Source: Stieleria magnilauensis (lineage in GTDB: Bacteria; Planctomycetota; Planctomycetia; Pirellulales; Pirellulaceae). From it: 64,000 nt of DNA. The number at the start of each line of letters is the position of its first letter. Within the stretch, counting starts at the first letter, position 1. Made by a program: the position numbers and the translations under genes. The notes under the pieces were generated by a model. That model did not search any database and had not been told where the DNA came from. It saw nothing but the letters and a program-made list of their open reading frames with translations. Positions 18,312 to 26,980 of this stretch are shown in pieces. Where the stretch lies: the NCBI GenBank assembly GCA_007753675.1, contig CP036432.1:2454394-2518393 (forward strand), in the 5' to 3' direction.

Positions 18312-19208
18312 TCAAGCAGCTGGCGATTCGGTCCGCTTTGGCAAACGCCATTTAATGGACTCGTAGACTGCCCCCATAAAGATGGCCGCCTTGCTAATTG
18401 AGCGTCTGAGCGGAGACAAGAAGCCGCCTCCAGACTGGCCTTCCAGATGAGCACGCCAGTAGTGGGGCATCAGCCGTTTCTGTGCACCCTTGAAGTGCAG
18501 CAGCCAGCTTCCCTGATCAGCATCCAGTATGGTGCTGAACGTATTTTCGGGAGTAAAGTTATGAGTTGCGCAGGGCCACAATTCGATCCGCGCTTCGTCG
18601 ACCGTAGCACGACGCCGACCGTTGCTTTGCTCACCAACGGACACCGTCGAGTCCAAATCAATCATTTTCGCCAAGGCCAGCTGATCACAGAACCACGCAT
18701 GTTTATCCGAAAAATCTGACTCCGTAATCTCCCGAAATCGCTGAAAGAACTGGCTACAGATTTCGGGATGTCTATCAGCCAGGATGATCAAGCCGCCGTT
18801 CAAAGGCTGGTCGTTGCGTTCGACGTATGTTAACCCGATATCAAAATCGGAATTTGGAAAAAGTCCAGCGAATGATCGATTGAAGAGCATATCGCAGTCG
18901 AGCAGAATCAGCGGACCGCCGAAATCATATTGCTGCACGTATCGTTCTTGAGAAACAACTCGGCTGAACATCGGGGTTTTAGGTTCGATATCAAAGCGAT
19001 GGATCTCAATGTCGCCCCAATTTTGTGGAAACAAAGTCGCTTCATCCGTAAGAACGACCTTTCTACAGTTGGGGTGAAATAGCGACGCGGACCGGAACAT
19101 CAGATCGATCATCTGAAGATACTGATCGCGAAACGCCGCTCCGTATGGCAAAACGCGACGCGCACGCCGATCCGAAAGATCGACATGAAATGTTGCGAAA
19201 GTAATCAT
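18312..19208 (-). CDS. GT-A glycosyltransferase with DCD motif
   Basis: 298 residues from ATG 19208, six bases after the GT2 gene. It has the GT-A features TDEATLFPQNW, the DXD motif LILLDCDMLFNRSF and a QPLNGGLIILA stretch typical of nucleotide-sugar transferases that read a DXD then an NGG region. The C-terminal part (GSWLLHFKGAQKRLMPHYW) resembles the His-Lys UDP-binding end of GT8-like enzymes, followed by a basic hydrophobic helix that could bind the membrane. The acceptor and sugar are not deducible. Confidence 0.75.
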   Translation of the reverse strand: MITFATFHVDLSDRRARRVLPYGAAFRDQYLQMIDLMFRSASLFHPNCRKVVLTDEATLFPQNWGDIEIHRFDIEPKTPMFSRVVSQERYVQQYDFGGPLILLDCDMLFNRSFAGLFPNSDFDIGLTYVERNDQPLNGGLIILADRHPEICSQFFQRFREITESDFSDKHAWFCDQLALAKMIDLDSTVSVGEQSNGRRRATVDEARIELWPCATHNFTPENTFSTILDADQGSWLLHFKGAQKRLMPHYWRAHLEGQSGGGFLSPLRRSISKAAIFMGAVYESIKWRLPKRTESPAA

Positions 19209-19214
19209 GATGTT

Positions 19215-20156
19215 TTAGCGTTCTGGCGACACGACTCTGGAGAAAAGGCGAGCGTGCAAGGAATCGCATAGATCTTTAAATCCGTAAATTGCTCTGGGGT
19301 AAATCATTTCGTGAAGCACTTTGGGTTCGCCGTCTGGCCATTGAAGCGATCGACCATAATCGCGGAGCTTCCAATAGTCAGTCCAACGACGTTGATACTT
19401 AGCCAACTCAAGACGCTCAACAAGTTCCTGCAACAGCAGGGTTTCTAACTTCACCGCCAATGCATCTCCCAACAGGTTTTTAGACCGTAGCACCCAATCC
19501 AACCGGCTCTTATGGTGCGGCACGCGATGGTCTCCGTCGCGGTGCTGCTGGCCCGGATGTGAGCGATACCCCATCAACTGCTCTGGACAACAAGCGAAGG
19601 AACCATGTAGCGAAAGCTCCGCGAAGAAAATCATGTCTTCAGCCCGCTGTGTCCAAGCGGGAAATCGAACCGGGCACGGATTTTTCACCATCGCGGTGCT
19701 TACATGTACCAGCGGGGAACAAATCAATGCTTCGACCTGGGTTCGGCTTGCGTACTCTGTTTCATAGTCGAAATGTGACTTTGACTGCCCTTGATCATCA
19801 AATTCATAATAGTCGCTGTGTAAGCAGACGGCATCCGTGTGTCTATCCAAGAGCATCAATTGCCGCTCTAGCTTCGTGGATTCCCATCGGTCATCCGCAT
19901 CCAGAAATGCCACCCACTCCCCACGAGCCTCGTCCAAACCACGATTGCGAGCGATCGATTCTCCCTGGTTCGCTTGCCGTATCACACGGACAATAGTATC
20001 CAAGCCTTCAGCCAGGGATGCGGAACGATCGGTGGATCCGTCGTCGATCACCAGAATCTCATCGACCTGATGGGTCTGCGCCAAAATGGAGCGGATGGTT
20101 TCTTCGATAAACGCTTCACCGTTGTAACACGGGATGACAACTGATACGGGCGTCAC
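19215..20156 (-). CDS. GT2 glycosyltransferase
   Basis: 313 residues from GTG 20156, chosen because the GT2 fold starts at once with VSVVIPCYNGEAFIEETIRSI. The nucleotide-binding ILVIDDGSTDRS and the metal DXD in WVAFLDADDRW are both present, so it is an inverting GT-A transferase. The C-terminus is helical with no membrane span. It lies between a methyltransferase gene and a DXD-type transferase gene, all reading the same way. It probably builds the repeat unit on undecaprenyl phosphate in the cytoplasm. Confidence 0.9.
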   Translation of the reverse strand: MTPVSVVIPCYNGEAFIEETIRSILAQTHQVDEILVIDDGSTDRSASLAEGLDTIVRVIRQANQGESIARNRGLDEARGEWVAFLDADDRWESTKLERQLMLLDRHTDAVCLHSDYYEFDDQGQSKSHFDYETEYASRTQVEALICSPLVHVSTAMVKNPCPVRFPAWTQRAEDMIFFAELSLHGSFACCPEQLMGYRSHPGQQHRDGDHRVPHHKSRLDWVLRSKNLLGDALAVKLETLLLQELVERLELAKYQRRWTDYWKLRDYGRSLQWPDGEPKVLHEMIYPRAIYGFKDLCDSLHARLFSRVVSPER

Positions 20157-20219
20157 TTGATCGGGGCCGGGCGAAATGAATATGAATGATGGAGCGCGCA
20201 GGAATCGGACACCTGGCCG

Positions 20220-20975
20220 CTAATGCTTGCGTCGACAGACATAGATTCGGTCTTCATCGGGTAACCGTGAGGCCCGTTGTTCGGCTTCGCTGCAAAACCG
20301 ATTCGGCGTCATTTCATCTACGACAAATCCAGCCCCTCGAAGACGCTCGGAAAAATCCGGCCCATAGCGACGAACATGATCTTCTTGACCGAACAATCGC
20401 AGTCGTTCTTGCGGATCTGTAACCGAAGGATCTTCCACGGTCTGCTCTGCGGTGATGGGGACCATCAGAACGGCGAAGCCGTCGGGGTTCAGCACTCGGA
20501 GAAACTCTTTCATGGCTTTGCGATCGTCGGGCACATGCTCCAGTACATGGCTGCAATAGATGACATCAAATGTATTGTCCGGATATTGAATCTCCGTAAT
20601 GTCCATATTTACATCTACGTCATTGGCCAATAAATCGGCGGTCAGATAACTCTCTCCGATATGCTCCTTGAAATGCGGACGCAGGCAAGGCTCTGGGGCG
20701 ACGTGCAGCATTGCTGGCTGGCTATTCATCACATCGGTCTCCCGAAGAAAATACCACCAGACCAGACGGTGCCGCTCCAAGGATCTGCATCCTGGACAGC
20801 GAACCTCTTTACGCAATGGCCTGCCAAAATCTTCAAAATTGCGTCCGCGAAAATCGCAGATCGGGCAATACCTTTTCCAAATGAAGGGCAAACAGGCTTT
20901 CAGCAAATTTTTCACGCAACCGTTCCCAAAGGGTTTAAAAACTGCATCGCAGAAGCTCGACTCAAGGAAACTCAA
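20220..20975 (-). CDS. SAM-dependent methyltransferase with N-terminal Cys cluster
   Basis: 251 residues from TTG 20975, which overlaps the previous stop as TTGA. Residues about 35-75 carry two Cys pairs (CPICDF and CPGCRSLERH) that look like a zinc ribbon. Then comes a class I methyltransferase fold with a degenerate motif I (LHVAPEPCLRPHF), an acidic MDITEIQYPDNTFDVIYCSHVLEHVPDD and NPDGFAVLMVPI. It probably O-methylates a sugar. The zinc-ribbon and LEHV pattern occurs in methyltransferases of surface-glycan clusters; the acceptor is unknown. Confidence 0.82.
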   Translation of the reverse strand: MSFLESSFCDAVFKPFGNGCVKNLLKACLPFIWKRYCPICDFRGRNFEDFGRPLRKEVRCPGCRSLERHRLVWWYFLRETDVMNSQPAMLHVAPEPCLRPHFKEHIGESYLTADLLANDVDVNMDITEIQYPDNTFDVIYCSHVLEHVPDDRKAMKEFLRVLNPDGFAVLMVPITAEQTVEDPSVTDPQERLRLFGQEDHVRRYGPDFSERLRGAGFVVDEMTPNRFCSEAEQRASRLPDEDRIYVCRRKH

Positions 20976-22204
20976 CCCTGCGAGAACTTTGGCCGATTTA
21001 ACACCACCTTTGTGTCACTTAATCGGCGTGACGACCGAGGCGGCAACGAATCTGCGATCTTATCCCTGACCGCCGAAAGATCAGCGCCACTGCACACAGC
21101 CTCGAGTATCGTCGACAAACGCTTGAGGCTTGACCCGAGCGGGTAATAGCGACGGACACGTTCGGCCGCTTGGCGGCCCAGTGCCTGGGCGACCGCGGGG
21201 TGTCCGACTAATTCAGTCATCTGCATCGCCATGTTGCAAACGTCGCGTTCGTCACTTAGCAATCCTGTTTCACCTTCGACAACAACATCGGGGATGCCGG
21301 CGTGGCGGGTTGCGACGACAGCCTTCCCGCACGCCCCCGCTTCAAGGACGGCGTTAGGCGTCCCCTCCATGTCTCCGTTGAAAGCGGTCACCGAATGCAT
21401 CACGAACGCACGGCACGCCTGCATCTTCTGTGCAACAACTTCATGAGACTGGCTCCCCATGAAGGTGACGGACTCGGCGATCCCCAGAGCCAAGACCATG
21501 TCTTGACAGGATCCAAGCAGGGGACCGTCTCCGATCATGATCAATCGAGCCGATGAATCATTGCGGACCAGTTTTTCAAACGCGAGTAATGTCAAATGTG
21601 GAGCTTTCTTATCGACAAACCGACCAACGCTTAGAAACGTAGGAGGAGTCTCAATGGAGGAGCAATCGACGAATCTCGCCACGTCGACGCCATAGGGGCA
21701 GTAGATCAGCTTTTCCGCGGGGCACCCCAGGGCCAGCAGCCTCCGCTCCATTTCATACGAGACTGCAATGACGGCCGCGGCACACCGAAACATGGCCGGG
21801 TAGCCACGTCCCACCGAATCAAGGATTTCGCTGGAACATGCGTCATAACCATGGAAGTGCACGACCAGCGGGATTCCCAGTCGCTGGCAAGCCGCCGCGA
21901 CCTTCACCCCTGCCATCCCGTATTCGGCAAGGACGACCCCGGCCGCCGACTTCTTGATGGCAGCCTCGATTCCGTCTTCAATCTCTTGTTTCCAGTCTGC
22001 CCGACTTAGCATCCGTTGGATCTTACGCGACGCTCTTGGAGCAAACGTTTGACGGAGCGCAGGTGATTTATTCAGATACGGAATCTGATCCTGGAAGTAC
22101 ACAACGCCTTGAACACCCTCCAACCGTTGCTCGTGCAATCGAATGAACGTCTCCGAAACCTCGGAAGGCTTCGGTTTTGCGATTAAAATTCGGGGGGAAC
22201 TCAT
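20972..22204 (-). CDS. GT4 glycosyltransferase
   Basis: 410 residues from ATG 22204, which overlaps the previous stop as ATGA; the longer frame to 22267 lies inside the upstream gene and is not family-like. The product starts SSPRILIAKPKPSEVSETFI and has GT-B features: LVVHFHGYDA, LIYCPYGVDVARF, LSVGRFVDKKAPHLTLLAF, LIMIGDGPLL, VTFMGSQSHEVV and GTPNAVLEAGACGKAVVATRHAG. It belongs to the GT4 family that adds sugars late in colanic-acid-like repeats. It ends in a TTGA overlap with the methyltransferase gene. Confidence 0.9.
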   Translation of the reverse strand: MSSPRILIAKPKPSEVSETFIRLHEQRLEGVQGVVYFQDQIPYLNKSPALRQTFAPRASRKIQRMLSRADWKQEIEDGIEAAIKKSAAGVVLAEYGMAGVKVAAACQRLGIPLVVHFHGYDACSSEILDSVGRGYPAMFRCAAAVIAVSYEMERRLLALGCPAEKLIYCPYGVDVARFVDCSSIETPPTFLSVGRFVDKKAPHLTLLAFEKLVRNDSSARLIMIGDGPLLGSCQDMVLALGIAESVTFMGSQSHEVVAQKMQACRAFVMHSVTAFNGDMEGTPNAVLEAGACGKAVVATRHAGIPDVVVEGETGLLSDERDVCNMAMQMTELVGHPAVAQALGRQAAERVRRYYPLGSSLKRLSTILEAVCSGADLSAVRDKIADSLPPRSSRRLSDTKVVLNRPKFSQG

Positions 22205-22911
22205 ACCGGCTTTTGTGCAACCACGACGTATACGCAGGCGTCCCGATTTCTCGCATCCTGTGAACACTTTTTATCTGCACGTTCCATCATTCGCTGGGTA
22301 AACCAAGTGAAGTAGCGTTTGCAATACTTCGGAACGCGCGGAAGTGTGGCATCCTGCCAAAGCTGAATCGCCGTCGCCGCGGGCCCCATCATGCCCTCCA
22401 AGTCAACAATTTCAAAACCAGTTTCCTCGATAATTCGCCTAAGCCCATCACAGGTCCATCGCCAAAAATCGGTGGGATCTGGGTGATACCTCCAAACTCC
22501 GTGCGTTGAGAGAATGAGTTTTCCGCCAGGCTTAAGTACACGCAACGCCTCTGACAGGTACAGATTTGCGTCACCAACGTGCTCAAGAACTTGCGAAGAC
22601 AGCACAAAGTCGACCGAATCAGTTTCACACGAAAGCCGTCCCTGATCGTCAACGGTGCCATCGGCCAGATCGTTGCCAGGCAAATCATATCCAACAAATT
22701 CTTTGACATGAGGCTCAAAGCAAGGTCGATACGGCATGCTGCCGCAACCAAAATCGAGCATTAATGCATCCCTGCTGCCTGCAACATATGTAGTCGACAC
22801 CTTCATCATTAAATCTCGAAGGCAGATCAAATGCCAATACAGCCTATCTGCCTTGGAAGGCGCAAAACGGTTGTCGCGAAATATCTCCGCCTTGAACTTA
22901 TCATTCGTCAT
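22201..22911 (-). CDS. SAM-dependent methyltransferase
   Basis: 236 residues from ATG 22911, ten bases after the GT2 stop; an earlier in-frame codon would run into that gene. Class I fold with motif I LMLDFGCGSMPYRP, an acidic strand end VGYDLPGND, DSVDFVLSSQVLEHVGD and LKPGGKLILSTHG. These match Methyltransf_11-type enzymes that act on sugars or lipid-linked intermediates. It lies between GT2 and GT4 genes and is coupled to the GT4 gene by ATGA. Confidence 0.88.
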   Translation of the reverse strand: MTNDKFKAEIFRDNRFAPSKADRLYWHLICLRDLMMKVSTTYVAGSRDALMLDFGCGSMPYRPCFEPHVKEFVGYDLPGNDLADGTVDDQGRLSCETDSVDFVLSSQVLEHVGDANLYLSEALRVLKPGGKLILSTHGVWRYHPDPTDFWRWTCDGLRRIIEETGFEIVDLEGMMGPAATAIQLWQDATLPRVPKYCKRYFTWFTQRMMERADKKCSQDARNRDACVYVVVAQKPV

Positions 22912-22921
22912 AAATTTAGCG

Positions 22922-23983
22922 TTACTCAGCAGAATTCGGATGATTCGACCGTTTGCCGATCTCGGCATGGGTGACCCCAAGAGCCTTTCTTAGCGATTCC
23001 AAAACTCGAGCGGGCAAGAGTGACATCAACTTTCCACCTTTACCTTCAAGACGACGTGGGCTACGGGGACTGACGCTTTTCGCCGTCGCCCACTTATAAA
23101 GAAATTCAGGTCGGATGCGACAAATATCCTGAATGAGGCCGTTAAGCACCAACTGCCGCTCTGTAGAAACGCGAAACGGATCGACCGAATAGACAGGAAA
23201 GCTCAGAGTTCTACAAAAAAGCCGATCTAATTGCTTCAAACTTTCTTCGTCATCACTTCCGATGATCCTGACAGCTTCTAAATAAGCAACTAAAGCCCCG
23301 GCCAGCAACGAAACATTCTCAGACGTTCGCGTCACGCTGCGGCAATCTTCGAACGCAAAGTAACCCATCTCCGAAATCGTCACTACTCGCTTGGCTGCCA
23401 TGAAGAAATTAATATTAACAAGATAGTCCTCATTGATACTCACGCGTCGTGACGTGCTCCACGCGTCCAGTGATTTGATCAACTCACTGCGATACACCTT
23501 GTTGCACAGAGAACCTGATTTAAATTCCCAGCTACAGAATCGCTCGAAGAGACAATCGTCATAAACTTTCCGATGCGGAAATCGCACATGGGCCCTGCAT
23601 TCATTTCCGCCACTGCCTTTTGCGAGGAACATTCCGCAAATTGCGGCGTCCGAGTTTGACTCCTCGCATGCAGCGATCAGGTCTTGGTAGCAGTACCTGC
23701 CAATCCAATCATCTGCATCTAAAAACCCCACGTACTTGCCAACCGCACGCTTTACGCCTTCGTGCCGCGCCGCGTGAACTCCTACATTGTCCTCCAGTCG
23801 ACAAACCTGAATCCGAGAATCCGTTTGCGTGAGACTCTCTACCACACCAACCGTTCCATCAGTAGATGCATCATCGACGACGATAACCTCAACTTCACTA
23901 ACATGTTGCTGAAGCGCAGATTGAATAGCACGCTTGACATGAGTCTCACCGTTATAGACTGGCAGGATGATAGACAGCCGCAT
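22922..23983 (-). CDS. GT2 glycosyltransferase
   Basis: 353 residues from ATG 23983 with the canonical GT2 start LSIILPVYNGETHVKRAIQSAL, the nucleotide site VIVVDDASTDGTVG, and the DXD motif in VGFLDADDWIG. The C-terminal 130 residues are helical and specific to this enzyme. It begins the tightly packed left block of glycosyltransferases, after a 530-base spacer, so a promoter for this block probably lies in that spacer. Sugar and acceptor are unknown. Confidence 0.9.
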   Translation of the reverse strand: MRLSIILPVYNGETHVKRAIQSALQQHVSEVEVIVVDDASTDGTVGVVESLTQTDSRIQVCRLEDNVGVHAARHEGVKRAVGKYVGFLDADDWIGRYCYQDLIAACEESNSDAAICGMFLAKGSGGNECRAHVRFPHRKVYDDCLFERFCSWEFKSGSLCNKVYRSELIKSLDAWSTSRRVSINEDYLVNINFFMAAKRVVTISEMGYFAFEDCRSVTRTSENVSLLAGALVAYLEAVRIIGSDDEESLKQLDRLFCRTLSFPVYSVDPFRVSTERQLVLNGLIQDICRIRPEFLYKWATAKSVSPRSPRRLEGKGGKLMSLLPARVLESLRKALGVTHAEIGKRSNHPNSAE

Positions 23984-24513
23984 AAAAAACTCAAAATCTT
24001 CTGTTGCAAAGACACACCTGAATAATCCGCACCGTTCTAGTACCGCCCTTAATGAAAGTCACTTAACAAGAGAAACAGACAACGAATCACTAAGCCGCTC
24101 TTTATTTGGCTCTTATTTGGTTCTTTCAGAAAACTGACTGGAAGCGAGTAACCGCCAAAGCGAACCGTCGCATGAAAACACTTACGATGTGACTCACTCG
24201 AACGCACCTGCATCCCTGCAAACGCCTTACTGAGTCAGCGAAGTGTCGCACGACGCTTTCCATTTCCACAAGCGCTCTTGTCAATCGACTTGGTTCAACT
24301 CTGCACAAAAGAAAATTGACATAGAACGCGGATTCAAGCACCTATGCGCCAGCCCTGTGTTCGAACCAAGTTCTCTCATTTTGAATTGATCTAATTCGCA
24401 CTCATTCCACAGAACAAAACTCTCAATAACATGCCGCCAGTATCCTCCAACAAATAATCCGCTCTAATGTCCCACGCAAACGAGACGTTATTTTCACACA
24501 CCCACTGCAACGC
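23984..24513. other. Long AT-rich spacer, possible promoter region
   Basis: 530 bases with no convincing gene. The base composition is visibly richer in A and T than in the flanking glycosyltransferase genes. The only frame of any length (24126-24341 on the minus strand) shows no family features and lacks a start context. The downstream block 22204-23983 needs a promoter, and this spacer is the natural place, but I cannot point to defined -35/-10 boxes. Confidence 0.4.
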
Positions 24514-25449
24514 CTAAAGATGAGACACATCTAATTTGGAAAACACAACATCCGTTTGCTGTGACACGCCTCCTCTCAGACGCACTAGAGCGACACGCCC
24601 TTGATTGCGAAAATATTCGTTCATTTGATAGCTATTGCCTATGACGTAGGGGTTAAAGCCGAAGGATTGCATAAGATCGATCAATTCCGTTGCGCTCCGC
24701 TTACCATCTTCCTGCAATTCCGGACTTATTTCAACAATTAACATCGCCGAGTCAGGCAGTCTTCCGAGCACAGACTGGAGCCCGGTCAGCACGCTAAACT
24801 CTGCCCCTTCGACGTCAATCTTAATTGCCTTGATCGCGTCAACGCGGATGCCCGAAAGCAACTCTGACAATGGAACCCCTTGGATCGGTACTCCGCCAAT
24901 TGCGACTTCCCCAACGTTTGTCTTTCCAATGTTGGTACTTGGGCCTGGAATAACGCAAAGTCTTTTTCGCGAATCAGTTGCAGCGACGTTATGCGGACGG
25001 ATATTCGAAATTGCATTCAACTCTATATGCAATTTCAACAGTTGGTAAATTTCCGGACTCGCCTCGACCGCGATAACGCACCCGTGATCTCCGACCAACT
25101 TACTTGAAAGAAGTGAGTAGTACCCGATATTTGCTCCAACATCAACGAATATATCGCCAGGCTCCAAAATTTCCTCGAGCCATGCTGTTAAATACGGCTC
25201 CCAAACTCCAAAAAAAAACAATCGCTGCTGAATATAATCGGTCGATACGCCTTCAACTAAAATCCCCTGACGGATTTCCGTGCGAAACCTGAACTTCCGT
25301 CGCCGGATCCGTTCCCATAAATACGCCTTACCCCACTCGAACGGTACATGGCGAAACCACCTGCGAACCAGAGAATAGTGAAGCTTTTCACGCAATTCTC
25401 CAATACGAGAATGTTTCTTTGAAAGTTCGATATATGACAAATTGTCCAT
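24514..25449 (-). CDS. FkbM-family methyltransferase
   Basis: 311 residues from ATG 25449; an upstream in-frame codon would add 16 atypical residues. The FkbM methyltransferase core starts at about residue 110 with GDIFVDVGANIGYYSLLSS (motif I), then VIAVEASPEIYQLLKLHIELN, and IKAIKIDVEGAEFSVLTGLQSV. FkbM enzymes O-methylate sugars or other small groups using SAM. The gene stands alone between two long spacers and is AT-richer than the main cluster, as are its neighbours up to the ABC transporter. This hints that the segment was acquired separately. Confidence 0.88.
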   Translation of the reverse strand: MDNLSYIELSKKHSRIGELREKLHYSLVRRWFRHVPFEWGKAYLWERIRRRKFRFRTEIRQGILVEGVSTDYIQQRLFFFGVWEPYLTAWLEEILEPGDIFVDVGANIGYYSLLSSKLVGDHGCVIAVEASPEIYQLLKLHIELNAISNIRPHNVAATDSRKRLCVIPGPSTNIGKTNVGEVAIGGVPIQGVPLSELLSGIRVDAIKAIKIDVEGAEFSVLTGLQSVLGRLPDSAMLIVEISPELQEDGKRSATELIDLMQSFGFNPYVIGNSYQMNEYFRNQGRVALVRLRGGVSQQTDVVFSKLDVSHL

Positions 25450-25895
25450 TTTGGGCCTATAATGCAATCTAAAATGACGAAACCCCACCAACATCAAACG
25501 CTACTGTATGTCTATGGCTACAACTCTCACGCTCTTCAATGTGAGACCTGAAGCAATCCGCGATGCCATCTAAAACGAAACAGTTTTGGCGAGTGACAGC
25601 AGCATGGCTACTGCGTTCTTGCTGACATGAAAAGTGACGGGCTTCCAAGATACACCAAAAGCCAATTCAATAAGAAGCGAAACGCCAGAGCAACGGCGCA
25701 ACCGAAAAAAAACAGCGACCTGCAACCTCCACTAGCCGCAAGCAATAGCTAAGCAACGATTTTTCTACCAATCTCTTATCGCGTTTTCCAGCTAAAATAC
25801 TTTCTCTGAGCAACCCGGATCTCAGCTCAGATCCTTTCGCGGCGACAAACGACGCTGCCAACAAATGCTGCCGGCTTTAAGATAATGAATCCGGC
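25450..25895. other. Spacer, no gene seen
   Basis: 446 bases between the sulfotransferase stop and the FkbM start. No frame has recognisable content and no repeat family seen elsewhere in the window occurs here. Long spacers on both sides of the FkbM gene contrast with the overlapping genes further left. Confidence 0.4.
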
Positions 25896-26696
25896 TTAGA
25901 TCGACCCACCAATCTTTAGCTCGTTAACAGCAGTCGCGCAGTTATCCTGAATCAGCCGTGCATTAACCTCCGCTTCCTGCCCAGCGAAATCCAGGTCACC
26001 AAGCTGGATTTTATGCCTGCTTTTTGCGTTCACTTTCTTACTTCTTCTAAAGAAACGCTTCCCCACACGATAGCATGGTGACGGTACCAACCCCAGTTCT
26101 CGCTCAAGCATCCGCTCTGACCGACCGGACGTAAGAGCTTCAAATTCGATCTCTACTACTTTCGAACCAAGATCTTGCGCTTTTTTGCGATAAAGGCACG
26201 CCCGACGTTCAGTTTCAACGCAGTACCAATAGCATAGCTGGTAGTCTGAGAGATGCTCCCAGTTACCTAACGCCAGGACACCGGGATCATCAGGCTGGAG
26301 CAGGTATCTACGCCCTAGGCTTGATCGAGATGGGATCGTGCCAAGCGCCAGCAAACTCTTCGCAACACTTCTCATGTCACGGCGCAGAATGATGAGGTCT
26401 GGAAATAACCCCAAATCCACAAGCGGCTCGAAAAACCCCTTGCAAAACAAATGACTCGAATCGAAGTAGAGTGAACTTTTGGTCCATTTGATTGAGGGTA
26501 GCTTGGACTCAATGAGAAATTCCTTTGCTTTCCTCGGATCCGACTGAGAGCATCGCATCACGTCGACGAAGTTCGGCTCTTCCTCATGTGCCGAATACAC
26601 TCCTTGAAAACGGCTCATCTGTCGAGTCAGTAGCCCGGTACCACTCCTTCCAGTTGTAACGCAGAACACAAGACGCGGAAATTCTTGACCATTCAT
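25896..26696 (-). CDS. Sulfotransferase-like P-loop protein
   Basis: 266 residues from ATG 26696. The N-terminus has the phosphosulfate-binding loop LVFCVTTGRSGTGLL, and LFPDLIILRRDMRSVAKSLL at about 95-115 fits the 3'-phosphate motif of sulfotransferases. There is no signal peptide. It would use PAPS to sulfate the glycan, and it is the second such gene in the locus. It is only loosely related to the enzyme at 14478-15581, so the two probably modify different positions. A stand-alone promoter is likely, given spacers of 284 and 446 bases on its two sides. Confidence 0.75.
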   Translation of the reverse strand: MNGQEFPRLVFCVTTGRSGTGLLTRQMSRFQGVYSAHEEEPNFVDVMRCSQSDPRKAKEFLIESKLPSIKWTKSSLYFDSSHLFCKGFFEPLVDLGLFPDLIILRRDMRSVAKSLLALGTIPSRSSLGRRYLLQPDDPGVLALGNWEHLSDYQLCYWYCVETERRACLYRKKAQDLGSKVVEIEFEALTSGRSERMLERELGLVPSPCYRVGKRFFRRSKKVNAKSRHKIQLGDLDFAGQEAEVNARLIQDNCATAVNELKIGGSI

Positions 26697-26980
26697 ATTT
26701 TACAGCCTTTAATGCAGTACGGCCTATCTACTGACGCATCCCGATCTACGTGGCCAAATAACGCGTCCGAACACTCGATAAACACGAACGATGCCAATGG
26801 GAGCGTAAGAGGAATCCACTTTTAATTGATTTTTGCAATTGAAAAGATGCTAATCGCCTAACGGCGCCGGCCAAAACCGCAGTGGGAAACTTAGCCCGCG
26901 TGCACCTACTGCAACGCAAAAGCTAGTTACCTATCGGCGCGAAATCGCAGCATATAACCAACTGGCTTTAATCATGCCGA

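Noticed and set aside
24126..24341. A 71-residue minus-strand frame in the spacer
   Set aside because: No recognisable domain or supported start; it probably arises by chance in AT-rich DNA.
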